Positions 10,253 to 20,455 of a DNA stretch of 64,000 nucleotides are shown here, in pieces; position 1 is the first letter of the stretch, and each line of letters starts with the position of its first letter. Under the pieces are notes generated by a model that had not been told where the DNA came from, ran no database searches, and saw only the letters and a list, made by a program, of their open reading frames with translations. Position numbers and translations under genes: made by a program. The DNA is from Azorinus chamasolen (lineage: Eukaryota > Mollusca > Bivalvia > Cardiida > Solecurtidae), in assembly GCA_963576725.1 (NCBI GenBank), contig OY755240.1:63824412-63888411 (forward strand). Direction: 5' to 3'.

Positions 10253-11601
10253 TAGCTCACCTGAGCAAAGCTCAGGATGAGCTTTTGGGATACTTGAATG
10301 TCCGGCGTCCGTCGTCCGTCGTCAACAATTTGCTTGTGAACACTCTAGTGGTCACAATTGTTGTCCAATCTTCATGAAACTTGGTCAGAATGAATGTCAT
10401 GATGAAATCTCGGACAAGTTCGAAAGTGGGTCAAGTTGGGTTAAAAACTAGGTCACTAGGTCAAATAGTAGGAAAACCTTGTGAACCCTCTACAGGTCAC
10501 ATTTTTAGCCCAATTTTCATGAAACTTGGTCAGAATGATTGTCTTGATAAAATCTCGGAGAAGTTTGAAAAGTGGGTCATGTGGGGTAAAAAACTAGGTC
10601 ACTAGGTCAAACAGTAGAAAAACCTTGTGAACACTCTAGTGGTCACAATTTTAGTCCAATCTTCATGAAACTTGGTCAGAATGAATGTCTTGATAAAATC
10701 TTGGACGAGTTTGAAAGTGGGTCAAGTGGAGTTAAAAACTAGGTCACTAGGTCAAACAGTAGAAAAACCTTGTGAACACTCTAGTGGTCACAATTTTAGT
10801 CCAATCTTCATGAAACTTGGTCAGAATGAATGTCTTGATAAAATCTTGGATGAGTTTGAAAGTGGGTCAAGTGAAATTAAAAACTAGGTCACTAGGTCAA
10901 ATAGTAGAAAAACCTTGTGAACACTCCAGTGGTCACATTTTTTGTCCAATCTTCATGAAACTTAGTCATAATGATTGTCTTGATAAAATCTTGGACGAGT
11001 TTGAAAGTGGGTTATGAGGGGTTAAAAACTAGGTCACTAGGTTAAATAGTAGGAAAACCTTGTGAACACCCTAGAGGTTACATTTATAGCCAAATCTTCA
11101 TGAAAATTGGTCAGAATGATTGTCCTTATAAAATCTTGGACAAGTTTGAAAGTGGGTTATGTGAGGTCAAAAAGTAGGTCACTGGGTCATATCTTGGAGA
11201 AATCTAGTTTACACTCCAGTGGCCACATTTTTAGCCCAGTCTTCCTCAAACTTTCTCAGAGTGTTTGTCTTGGTGATATCAAGGTTGAGTGTGATCATGG
11301 GTTGGGTGGGAATAAAAAGTAGGTCACTAGGTTAAGTCTTTGAAAAAATACTTTAGAGGGCACATTTTAGCCCAATCTTCATTGGTCAGAATCATTGTCT
11401 TGATCAAATCAATAGACTAAATTTTTGAAACTCTTGTTCTGCAGAACCACTGCTCATGATTCACTGCTCATGATCCACTATCAACATTGTTCATATATTG
11501 CCCCTAAGGTCAATATTGACCCTAACCATGGGCTACCCAGCAAAAATCTTAAATCTATGGTAATCAGGTGAGCGATTAAGGGCCATCTTGGCCCTCTTGT
11601 T
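10253..11601 (+). mobile_element. Pearl-like/Helentron-associated non-autonomous element
   Basis: The 5' hairpin is AGCTCACCTGAGC AAA GCTCAGGATGAGC. Subterminal inverted repeats are exact: GCTCACCTGA near the start and TCAGGTGAGC near 11567. A GTCCGTCGTCCGTCG microsatellite-like stretch precedes a tandem core. A 3' hairpin GGGCCATCTTGGCCC lies just before CTCTTGTT. This architecture matches pearl and HINE/DINE-1 type elements. Insertion is between T residues of an A2 host. The MVRMNVLIKSW-type short reading frames are products of the tandem repeat, not genes. Confidence 0.8.
10330..11440 (+). repeat. 145-bp tandem core repeat of the pearl-like element
   Basis: There are about seven to eight units, each with CTTCATGAAACTTGGTCAGA and CTAGGTCACTAGGTCAAA. 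Unit starts at 10672, 10817 and 11107 are spaced by 145 or its multiple. The 3' units are more divergent. Confidence 0.85.
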
Positions 11602-11654
11602 ATAGGAATGTTTTGCTTCGACAAAAATTGTAGATTTAGATCTATACATGTATA

Positions 11655-11858
11655 CAGTAAAACCTCTCTATAACGACCACAAAATTACATCAAATATTTT
11701 GTGTTAAAGGCAGGTGACTGCTTAAAGCAAGGTGAAAGTAAAACAGAACGCTCCTATAGGAGCGTTCTGTTTTACTTTCGCCTTGCTTTAAGCAGACACC
11801 TGCCCTAAATACAAACTAATTAACACAATTTAGTGGTTGTTATAGAGAGGTTTTACTG
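11655..11858 (+). mobile_element. Type E1 TA-type hairpin MITE, complete
   Basis: CAGTAAAACCTCTCTATAAC...GTTATAGAGAGGTTTTACTG is flanked by TA on both sides. The tip is GCTCCTATAGGAGC with AGAAC/GTTCT arms and long AAAGCAAGGTGAAAGTAAAA stems. Confidence 0.9.
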
Positions 11859-12124
11859 TATATATATTATGTAATAAGCAAACAGAGCAGATCCTGGTCA
11901 GATGGCTGTTATAGGCACCATCTGATCTGAATCTACGCTGTTTGCAAAGGTGTGTAAAGAGTTAAACAAGTTAATAATATTTATTTGATTCAGAAAAAAT
12001 ACCAAGAATTTTGTTTTGTAGGTTCCCAGTCAGACTTCGTAGTTTTGAAATTCACTTTATACCCCATAGAAACATGTACATCTTTAATGCCTTTAGGAGA
12101 TGTCTGATCAGAGTGTGCTCTTTG

Positions 12125-12373
12125 TTAACCTTTTCTTTCATATTAATGCCTATTCATGCATTTGCAAACAGAGTAGACCCAGATCAGACTGCTCCTATAG
12201 GACCCATCTGATCAGGGTCTGCTCTGTTTGCAAATGGAATTTGATAGATCTGATTCATTAAACATTGTCCCAACTTCCATATTTCATTATGACTATTTAG
12301 TCCGTGAATATTGAATAGGTATTGAAATTTGGAAAATAAATAATACATGTATATAGAACAGGGAAAGGGTTAA
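12125..12373 (+). mobile_element. Type A1 MITE
   Basis: TTAACCTTTTCTTTCATATT starts it and ACAGGGAAAGGGTTAA ends it. It truncates an older A fragment (TGTCTGATCAGAGTGTGCTC at 12097-12117). Confidence 0.8.
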
Positions 12374-12954
12374 GAATTCACAAGGACACCAGGTTTTGCA
12401 GATGACAGTTACTAAACATGCTATAATCAGGATATACCTGGGCTGGCACCTATCCAGATTTACCTGTACACCCCATTCAGGTTTTCACCCGTAGTATGCA
12501 GTGTCATGTTGGAATAAAATCTTTAAATTCAGATTTGACCAAAATCATTTACTACCATGTTGTTTGTTGCCATATCAAAGTTTTAGTTTTCAGCATATTT
12601 TGGGGGGAAGTTAGAAATTTATGGATATTTTGGTGTTGTTTTTTTTTTTCCATGTGTGACAACGTTTACCTGGCAGAAGTAGTTATTGTTGAAACGTTAT
12701 CTATAGTGACATTGGGGCCTTGAACTTGGTTTGTCTTGGGTTTTTAAATTGTCGGCAGAAAAGTGGGCGGATTTTACGAGACAGGAAAGGCAAATTTGTC
12801 TGGTCAACAAGTTTTGAGATTTCAGACTGGGAGCTGAGCTGAAGTAAATATTTTTGTTATGATTAGTGTAATTCCATATCAGACAATGCTGTTGGTGTTT
12901 TGTATTAATGATACATGTATTATATTTATAATTAATATAACACCTTAACTGGTG
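12374..12954. other. Nothing recognised
   Basis: No convincing exon or element. A poly-T run lies near 12640. Confidence 0.45.
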
Positions 12955-12990
12955 ATGAACTTCATGTTAGAAATAATTATATCCTGAATA

Positions 12991-13216
12991 TTAACCCATT
13001 ACCTCATGGGCTATTTTTAGACCCAACCTTTTTTAATAAATCTGCTGGGGAAAAAAGCATTAACAAGAGAAAAGGAAATTTATTAGAATTGTGTAGTTTT
13101 GAAACCATTGTGATAAATATAACATTTGCTGCTATAGAGCAAAATTTTAATGCTTTATTTATCACAATTTCAAGAAGTGACTTTTACCGAGGCGTCAATA
13201 TGAGGGAATGGGTTAA
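12991..13216 (-). mobile_element. Type B MITE, diverged
   Basis: TTAACCCATTACCTCATGGG starts it and GAGGGAATGGGTTAA ends it. The hairpin is degraded (AACATTTGCTGCTATAGAGC). Confidence 0.7.
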
Positions 13217-13462
13217 CCCTTTACTCTATGAATATTCATGTAAGAAATGACATCATGAATATAAATTACATTGTTATAATAGCACATGTATAGGGACACA
13301 GGAATACTTGCTCCTGAGAGAAACTTCAGAATCATATCTATATTATATCATGAGCAAACAGAACAGACCCTGATCAGACAGCTCATAGATAGGAGTCATC
13401 TGGTCTGGGTCTACTCTGTTTGCAAAGGCATAGAAAGGCGTATTTATAGAGTAAAGAGTTAA
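13213..13462 (+). mobile_element. Type A2 MITE abutting the B element
   Basis: It shares TTAA 13213-13216 with the preceding B copy. The core is CAGACAGCTCATAGATAGGA and it ends GAGTAAAGAGTTAA. Confidence 0.8.
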
Positions 13463-13862
13463 TAAGCTGAATTTTTAAAATGCCTTGTAAGCACAGGATA
13501 TGTAGGTCATGGCAGAAAGGGCACAATCAGGATTACGTCCATAAGAAAACCAAGCAGACCCTGATCAGACAGATCCTATAGGGTCTGGTTGGTATTTGTC
13601 AAGGCAAAAAGTTTTCTTTAAAAGTATTTACAATGTATAACTAATAAATATTCATGATGTAATTGTTTTTTACATGAATATTGAATAGACATTGATTGTA
13701 ATGGTTAAGATAAATAAATATTGTGAAAATATTTGTTTTTCTTTATGTTAAATTTAATTTTTCTACGATAAGGAATAATAAACTGAGAAATCTTTATCGG
13801 TTATGAAGTTAATACTTATGCACAGTTATATGCAAAAAAGTGAATAATTTGTATGTCATGCC

Positions 13863-14057
13863 GAGCTCCAGAAAAGATGTGTAAATTGAAACATTTTCAA
13901 GAATAACTTCTTTATTTCTCCACCTAAACCTATACTGTGGCCACTCTTTAGAATGGTCTCTTCGAGACGATTCTAAAGAGTGGTCACAGTATAGGGTTTA
14001 ATTCGGTGGAGAAATGACAATTTTAGTATTTGGGTACGCATCTGTATGTGTAGCTCA
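13863..14057 (+). mobile_element. Type C hairpin MITE
   Basis: It runs from GAGCTCCAGAAAAGATGTG to GTGTAGCTCAGCTG. The core arms are CCACTCTTTAGAATGGTCTC / GAGACGATTCTAAAGAGTGG. It ends 24 bases before the satellite array. Confidence 0.75.
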
Positions 14058-14080
14058 GCTGTAATGAATTAGCACTTTTT

Positions 14081-15784
14081 CAAATCGTTGTTACTGTAAC
14101 GGTCAAAGAGAAGCCCTACATTTGGTCTTAACTCACAAATCATTGTTACTGTAACAGTCAAAGAGAAGCCCTACATTTGGTCTTAACTCACAAATCATTG
14201 TTACTGTAACGGTCAAAGAGAAGCCCTACATTTGGTCTTAACTCACAAATCATTGTTACTGTAACGGTCAAAGAGAAGCCCTACATTTGGTCTTAACTCA
14301 CAAATCATTGTTACTGTAACAGTCAAAGAGAAGCCCTACATTTGGTCTTAACTCACAAATCATTGTTACTGTAACAGTCAAAGAGAAGCCCTACATTTGG
14401 TCTTAACTCACAAATCATTGTTACTGTAACGGTCAAAGAGAAGCCCTACATTTGGTCTTAACTCACAAATCATTGTTACTGTAACAGTCAAAGAGAAGCC
14501 CTACATTTGGTCTTAACTCACAAATCATTGTTACTGTAACGGTCAAAGAGAAGCCCTACATTTGGTCTTCACTCACAAATCATTGTTCTGTAACGGTCAA
14601 AGAGAAGCCCTACATTTGGTCTTAACTCACAAATCATTGTTACTGTAACGGTCAAAGAGAAGCCCTACATTTGGTCTTCACTCACAAATCATTGTTACTG
14701 TAACGGTCAAAGAGAAGCCCTACATTTGGTCTTAACTCACAAATCATTGTTACTGTAACGGTCAAAGAGAAGCCCTACATTTGGTCTTAACTCACAAATC
14801 ATTGTTACTGTAACGGTCAAAGAGAAACCCTGCATTTGGTCTTAACTCACAAATCATTGTTACTGTAACGGTCAAAGAGAAGCCCTACATTTGGTCTTAA
14901 CTCACAAATCATTGTTACTGTAACGGTCAAAGAGAAGCCCTACATTTGGTCTTAACTCACAAATCATTTTTACTGTAACGGTCAAAGAGAAGCCCTACAT
15001 TTGGTCTTAACTCACAAATCATTGTTACTGTAACGGTCAAAGAGAAACCCTGCATTTGGTCTTAACTCACAAATCATTGTTACTGTAACGGTCAAAGAGA
15101 AGCCCTACATTTGGTCTTAACTCACAAATCATTGTTACTGTAACGGTCAAAGAGAAGCCCTACATTTGGTCTTAACTCACAAATCATTGTTACTGTAACG
15201 GTCAAAGAGAAGCCCTACATTTGGTCTTAACTCACAAATCATTGTTACTGTAACGGTCAAAGAGAAGCCCTACATTTGGTCTTAACTCACAAATCATTGT
15301 TACTGTAACGGTCAAAGAGAAGCCCTACATTTGGTCTTAACTCACAAATCATTGTTACTGTAACGGTCAAAGAGAAGCCCTACATTTGGTCTTAACTCAC
15401 AAATCATTGTTACTGTAACGGTCAAAGAGAAGCCCTACATTTGGTCTTAACTCACAAATCATTGTTACTGTAACGGTCAAAGAGAAGCCCTACATTTGGT
15501 CTTAACTCACAAATCATTGTTACTGTAACGGTCAAAGAGAAGCCCTACATTTGGTCTTAACTCACAAATCATTGTTACTGTAACGGTCAAAGAGAAGCCC
15601 TACATTTGGTCTTAACTCACAAATCATTGTTACTGTAACGGTCAAAGAGAAGCCCTACATTTGGTCTTAACTCACAAATCATTGTTACTGTAACGGTCAA
15701 AGAGAAGCCCTACATTTGGTCTTAACTCACAAATCATTGTTACTGTAACGGTCAAAGAGAAGCCCTACATTTGGTCTTAACTCA
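14081..15784 (+). repeat. 55-bp satellite array, 31 units
   Basis: Unit: CAAATCATTGTTACTGTAAC, then GGTCAAAGAGAAGCCCTACA, then TTTGGTCTTAACTCA. 1704 bases correspond to 31 units with one single-base deletion (near 14587). Left units vary (AACAGTCA at several, TCTTCACTC near 14567 and 14676). The variant GAAACCCTGCATT recurs exactly four units apart (14821, 15041). Units from about 15090 onward are essentially identical, so amplification was recent on the right side. Confidence 0.97.
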
Positions 15785-15989
15785 TTATTCCATAAAAATG
15801 CCTTTTAACGCCTTTACAAAAAGAGGAGACCAAAAACAGACAGCTCATGTATAGGAGCTGTCTACTAAATGTTTGCTATGAAATTCTACAGTTTCTGCCT
15901 TGGCAAACATTTCCTAAGATCAAATTCTTCTAATAAATATTCAATATGTCATAATTTCATACACAAATATTCATTAAGTAAAGGGTTTA
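15785..15989 (-). mobile_element. Type A2 MITE, 5' truncated by the satellite
   Basis: It starts inside A2 (ATTCCATAAAAATGCC), has the tip CAGCTCATGTATAGGAGCTG, and ends TTAAGTAAAGGGTTTA. Confidence 0.65.
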
Positions 15990-16163
15990 CCCTTTCCCTC
16001 ATATTGACGACTGTTCAAGACTCTGTAGAAGTCACTTTGTGAAACTATTGTGATAAATAGAGCATGATTTGCTCCTTTTTCCTTTTCTCTAGTTAATGCT
16101 CCTTTTCGGTAGATTTATTCAAAGTGGTTGTATTTAAAAATAGCCTATGAGGTAATGGGTTAA
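15986..16163 (+). mobile_element. Type B MITE, right hairpin arm deleted
   Basis: It has TGATAAATAGAGCATGATTT, then jumps to TTCCTTTTCTCTAGTTAATG, and ends GAGGTAATGGGTTAA. Confidence 0.7.
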
Positions 16164-16377
16164 AGCAGGTGGTAGCTCAACATAAGCTTCCTACATTAAT
16201 TGTGCCTCTATGTATTGAGCTCTGATCTCATAAGCAACACAGTTGGATACTGTAATGGTAAAAAAGGGAAGATAAATTACTTTAGAAAGTCCAGCAGACA
16301 TCTGTTTTAGCCAGCAAAAGCTCTTACTGTGCATGGGGGGAAAGAGAACTGAGGAAGACTGTACATGTTTTAGTTTT

Positions 16378-17457
16378 TAGTCCCCCACCGGTTACCGGTT
16401 GGGGGACTATAGGTTTGCTCGATTCCGTCTGTCTGTCCGTCTGTCCGTCTGTCCGTCCGTCTGTCCGTCTGTCCGTCCGTCTGTCCGTCCGTCTGTCCGT
16501 CTGTCCGTCTGTCACGCTTTTTGTCCGGGCCATATCTCCTACAATGTTATGCCAAATTCATTATAACTTCACACATTGAAGAAGCATGATGAGGGCTAGT
16601 GTCATTCACAAGGGTCATAACTCTAGCACCAATATTTTTGGAGTTATTCCCCTTTTACATATTTTTTTGTCCGGACAATAACTCTTTATCTACTGGTTCA
16701 ATTGATTTGAAACTTCACATATGGAACAATCATGATGAGGGGTAGTGTCATACACAAGGGCCATAACTCTAGCATCAATATTTTTGGAGTTATTCCCCTT
16801 TTTCATATTTTCTTGTCAGTCCGTCTGTCACACTTCGTGTCCGGGCAATTTCTCCTACAAAGTTAGGCCAAATTCATTATAAATTCACACATTGAGGAAG
16901 CATGATCAGGAGTAGTGTCATGCACAAGGGCCATAATTCTAGCACCAATATTTTTGGAGTTATTCCCCTTTTACATATTTTTTTGTCCGGACAATAACTC
17001 TTTATCTACTGGTTCAATTGATTTGAAACTTCACATATGGAACAATCATGATGAGGGGTAGTGTCATGCACAAGGGCCATAACTCTAGCATCTATATTGT
17101 TGGAGTTATTCCCCTTTTCATATTTTCTTGTCCAGTTAATAACTCTTTATGTACTGGTTCAATTGATTTGAAACTTCTCATATGGAACAAGCGTGATGAG
17201 AAGTAGTGTCATGCACAAGGGCAATAACTCTAGCATCAATATTTTTGGAGTTACTCCCCTTTTTCATAGTTTCTTGTCGGGACAATAACTTTTTATTTAC
17301 TGATTCAATGTATGAAAGTAGGTATTAATACCATTCAGGTGGTCATGTATATACCATGGTCAACCACACCATGGGTGGGTGGGGTTGGGAGAGTGGAGGT
17401 TTTTTTCAGTCCGGTGGGGGACTCATGTCTTGCATAGCAATACAACATGCCCTTGTT
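16378..17457 (+). mobile_element. Pearl-like element, G1 type, copy 1
   Basis: The 5' end AGTCCCCCACCGG is the exact reverse complement of CCGGTGGGGGACT near 17410-17424. A GTCTGTCCGTCC microsatellite follows the 5' hairpin. The tandem core has units of about 146-170 bases (TTTTTGGAGTTATTCCCC repeats at about 16639, 16781, 16951, 17098 and 17241). An imperfect 3' hairpin (CATGTCTTG...CAACATG) precedes CCCTTGTTT. There is no coding capacity. Confidence 0.8.
16424..16513 (+). repeat. (GTCTGTCC)n microsatellite
   Basis: This is the simple repeat typical of the pearl architecture. The threonine/aspartate-rich reading frame on the minus strand is an artefact of it. Confidence 0.9.
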
Positions 17458-17734
17458 TAATTAGTCCCAGAAGGTACTTATTTTTTCTGCCATGCAATAA
17501 TTGCTATTTTCAGTTTCAAAATGCATTGAAATGACAACTTTATTACCTTGAGGCTGTGAAACTCTCAGCTAGCTTTGGGGAGAATTTTTGAATACTTTCC
17601 TGCAGGATTTGTTTTTATCCAAAGTAGATGAAGAGTACTCGGATGTCAAAGCCATAGAATTGTGATTTTGACTAGAATGGAATAAGTTGAATTTTAAACT
17701 GGACTAATCCAAAATTCAAACAGGTCTAGGTTAC
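17458..17734. other. Nothing recognised
   Basis: No exon or element is seen. Confidence 0.45.
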
Positions 17735-18045
17735 GGTTTGGTTTTTATCGGGTTTTACGTCGCTTTAACAGTATTTCAGTCATATTGCGACGTCTACTTG
17801 TAGCTTAAATTACAGGTGGAGGAAGACCCCAGAGGTTCCTCTGTGCACGGAACAAATTGCATTGTTTCGTGTACAGAAGAACATCCGGGTAGAACCACCG
17901 ACCTGCGGCAAGCCAGCTGGAAGGCTTCCTCACTTGAAACATGTATCTAAATGTCCAGACCGGGATTCGAGGGGCTAAGCGATTATCAGTTGAAGACCAT
18001 AAGCACTCGGCCATGGATACCCCCAAGCTTACGGTGAACAGTTTG
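17735..18045 (-). mobile_element. tRNA-derived SINE
   Basis: On the minus strand the head reads TGGCCGAGTGCTTATGGTC (17995-18013 complement), an A box of tRNA-Leu/Ser type. It is followed by CCTCGAATCCC (about 17961-17972), a diverged B box. The 3' part contains ATGACTGAAATACTGTTAAA and GCGACGTAAAACCCGAT, a tail that recurs in another copy near 63250. The family name is not assigned. Confidence 0.7.
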
Positions 18046-18063
18046 GGATTTTTCAAAAGAAAA

Positions 18064-18176
18064 GTTTAACATTACAAATTGTGCAGCCCCTGATGAGAGG
18101 GCTCCTAAATATCATCTGGGTCTACACTGCAAATGACATTAATTAGTGACTCGTTTCCCGCATTGTAAGGGTTAAG
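18064..18176 (+). mobile_element. Type A3 MITE, partial
   Basis: It has TGCAGCCCCTGATGAGAGGG, CTCCTAAATATCATCTGGGT and a GTAAGGGTTAAG end. Confidence 0.6.
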
Positions 18177-18199
18177 TGATACATGTACATTTAAACTTT

Positions 18200-19125
18200 T
18201 AACTGATTGAAACACCTTTTAAGGCCTTTGTAAATAGAGCAGACCCATACCAGATGGCTGCAGTAAGAGCCATCTGACTGAATACTCTGTATCAATACAG
18301 TCAAACCTGCTGTAAGCGGGCAGTCTAGGGAAGTGGCCACTTTGGCCGCTTACAGCAGGTGACCGCCTAAACCAGGTGCATGTTACCAAGCATACTTTCG
18401 AGTAATTATGACAGACATGCATTATATGTGTACAGCAGTACTAATCGATATTTATAAAGACCGTTCTGACCTAAAGTGTCCGTAATAATTGCAAGTCATT
18501 ATCGAATTAATTGCCTTGTTTGTCGTTCTTCAACCTTTTGTCCCTTATTTATAAGTGTCAGTTCTTTTATTTGAGTAATACACGTGCCAGTGTTATTCGA
18601 ATTTGGCTTCAGGGTGTAACTTCTAACGGTGTAGCCATGTTTGACACGACTGGTGTCCCGAATATTCTGTCCGCGATTATCTAACTCATAAAGCGGAAGT
18701 CGGGAACCAGCTAGTTCACGCGTGATTACATTTTGGGAATTCCGAGTAGAAGGTAAATCCCCAATTAATATGGCATGAACAACCGACGCGCTTTGTAAAC
18801 AAACAAAAGAAACTCTGATAAAGGGTCCAAATGGGTCATGACTGTTAGTTGTATGCATTCAAATGTGACAAAATGTCTTACGTTGCCGATCGATAGCCAT
18901 GAAAAGTGTTTACACGCTTTACATTTGTAGAACACCTGGCCGCTTACACCAGTGTGTATTGGCCATTTGGGATGAAATAGAGTGGCCGCTGGCCGCGTTA
19001 GGCAGGTGACCGCTTATACCAGGTGTAATATATAGTGTTTTTCATTGGGAGGGTCCTAGAGTGGCCGCATACAGCAGGTTGGACTGTAGACGTAGAAAGG
19101 GGTATTAATAGTGTAAAAAGTATAA
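18200..19125 (-). mobile_element. A2 host split by element F
   Basis: The left part is AGATGGCTGCAGTAAGAGCC and ACTCTGTATCAATA. The right part is GACGTAGAAAGGGGTATTAA. Confidence 0.6.
18298..19086 (+). mobile_element. Element F: 789-bp TA-flanked inverted-repeat transposon
   Basis: The termini CAGTCAAACCTGCTGTAAGC and TACAGCAGGTTGGACTG (right end) are complementary apart from an occasional mismatch. TA lies on both sides (18296-18297, 19087-19088). Subterminal motifs repeat GTGGCCGCTTACACC/AGGTGACCGCTTATACC. An ATG-initiated minus-strand frame of 119 codons (18858-18499) fills the middle. It matches nothing I recognise and may be chance. Confidence 0.75.
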
Positions 19126-19244
19126 ACTGACATCCTAAATGGGATATAATGTAAATATTCAGAATTCCACTATTGTCTTTCAGGGTTTATTCTGTGACAC
19201 AGGTAGCAGTGTCAAACTAATTGTGTGATTTACATGTGGAAAAC

Positions 19245-19652
19245 AAGATACATGTAATTCTATATCATTTCATAAGCAAACAGAGCAGACCCTGATCAGA
19301 TGTCTCCTACAGGATTTGTCTGATCTGGGTCTTCTCCGTTTGCAAAGGTGTAGATTTTTGTGTATTATGGAATTTACAATAATATATACATGACGTGTAT
19401 CTATTATAGACATAGCATTTTACAAACACAGAATAGGAGCCGTCTGATCTGGGTTTACCCCGTTTGCAAATGCTTGAAAAGGCTTTTCTTTGAAAGGGAG
19501 GGGTTATTCAGGACTAGAATCTGATAAGGTGCGTACACTATACTGATCAATCAAAATCTCTTTTTTCTCGAAATCTTATAGAAGTCATCTGATCTGGGTC
19601 TTCTCAGTTTGCAAAGGCGACATCAAGCATTTACATGACGGAAAGGGTTAAC
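19245..19652 (+). mobile_element. Three fragmentary A-type right halves
   Basis: 19245-19380 holds a whole diverged core (CAGATGTCTCCTACAGG). 19430-19510 and 19570-19652 hold only the right half (AGCCGTCTGATCTGGG, GTCATCTGATCTGGG), the last ending GGAAAGGGTTAA. Confidence 0.55.
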
Positions 19653-20198
19653 TGTGTCATACAGTAAGATAAACCTACTGGTGTACCTGCAGATTGGCAG
19701 ATTTTTGGTCTGTTGTAGAGTTGTTGCATATGACCAATCCGGAATCAAATCATGAATAACAAATGAGAATTTCTTATCAGTATGTTTTGTATTTTTGCCA
19801 TTGAATGAAACTCTTTCACTCACCCCATGTAGATCTATGCATTGTATTAGCCTTTTGAATGGTGAATTTTTAAAGGGGAATGGTTTGTCATTGTTAACCC
19901 TTTCCTTCATATAATTATAAATACCTTTTTCACGCATTTGCAAACAGAGTAGACCCAGATCAGACGGCTCCTATAGGATCCGTCTGATCAGGGTCTGCTC
20001 GGTTTGCTTATAAAATTTAATTGGGAGTTATATAGATCTAATTCTACACTCTGTGTCACAGTGAAAACTTCCTTTGTTAATAATGCTTTAAAATAGTTTG
20101 GCTCATTAATATTCATGATGTAATTATTAGTCCCCCACCGGTTACCGGTTGGGGGACTATAGGTTTGCTCGATTCCGTCCGTCCGTCCGTCCGTCCGC

Positions 20199-20455
20199 AC
20201 TCACCAATGGGTAGTTGTGTGACTTTTTCTAACTAGTCCCACAAGTAAAATCATTAACCTGGCCATCTCTTGTGACAGTAACCTGGCCATTTCTTGTGAC
20301 ATTAACCTGGCCAGTTGTGGGACATAGGGTTAGGGTTAGGGTTAGCTTCCAGATCATTCTTTTCCAAAGTTAGAGCCAAAAATAGTTTTTCTTGTGGGAC
20401 TAGTCCCACAAGAAAAGATCAAAGGAAAAAGTCACACAACTACCCATTTGTTAGT
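20199..20455 (+). mobile_element. Element H: 257-bp inverted-repeat insert
   Basis: It interrupts the GTCC microsatellite of the pearl-like element. The ends ACTCACCAATGGGTAGTTGT and, reverse-complemented, ACTAACAAATGGGTAGTTGT match through about 31 bases with two mismatches. Inside are three about 28-bp AACCTGGCCA units, a telomere-like run, and a 30-base palindrome around GGGACTAGTCCC (20387-20416). Confidence 0.75.
20325..20345 (+). repeat. Interstitial telomere-like (TTAGGG)3
   Basis: Three and a half TTAGGG units lie inside element H. They are too short to be a telomere. Confidence 0.85.

Larger units (their letters stand above)
10184..11965 (+). mobile_element. Composite: A2 host carrying pearl-like and E1 inserts
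   Basis: Host pieces are 10184-10252 (ATGACATCATGTATATTAGC TGAATTTT), 11602-11654 (AATTGTAGATTTAGATCTAT) and 11859-11965 (AAGCAAACAGAGCAGATCC ... GAGTTAAA). Read together they make one ordinary A2 element. A pearl-like element and an E1 element lie in separate host positions. Confidence 0.7.
12955..13600 (+). mobile_element. A2 host split by adjacent B and A2 insertions
   Basis: The left piece ATGTTAGAAATAATTATATC ends at 12994. The right piece starts at 13459 with AAGCTGAATTTTT and continues to a decayed core (CAGACAGATCCTATAGG, about 13575). Confidence 0.6.

Noticed and set aside
10381..11322. Series of MVRMNVLIKSW-type short reading frames
   Set aside because: They are translations of the 145-bp tandem core of a pearl-like element and carry no conserved-protein signal.
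14081..15784. CRISPR-like array
   Set aside because: Units are contiguous 55-bp tandem repeats without spacers, in a eukaryotic context.
16324..16533. Minus-strand frame rich in TDGQTDR repeats
   Set aside because: It is the translation of a GTCTGTCC microsatellite.
17995..18013. Functional tRNA-Leu/Ser gene
   Set aside because: Only an A box and a degraded B box are present, with no cloverleaf, and the sequence continues into a SINE tail.
20325..20345. Chromosome end or telomere
   Set aside because: Only three and a half TTAGGG units, embedded in a small nested insert with unique sequence on both sides.
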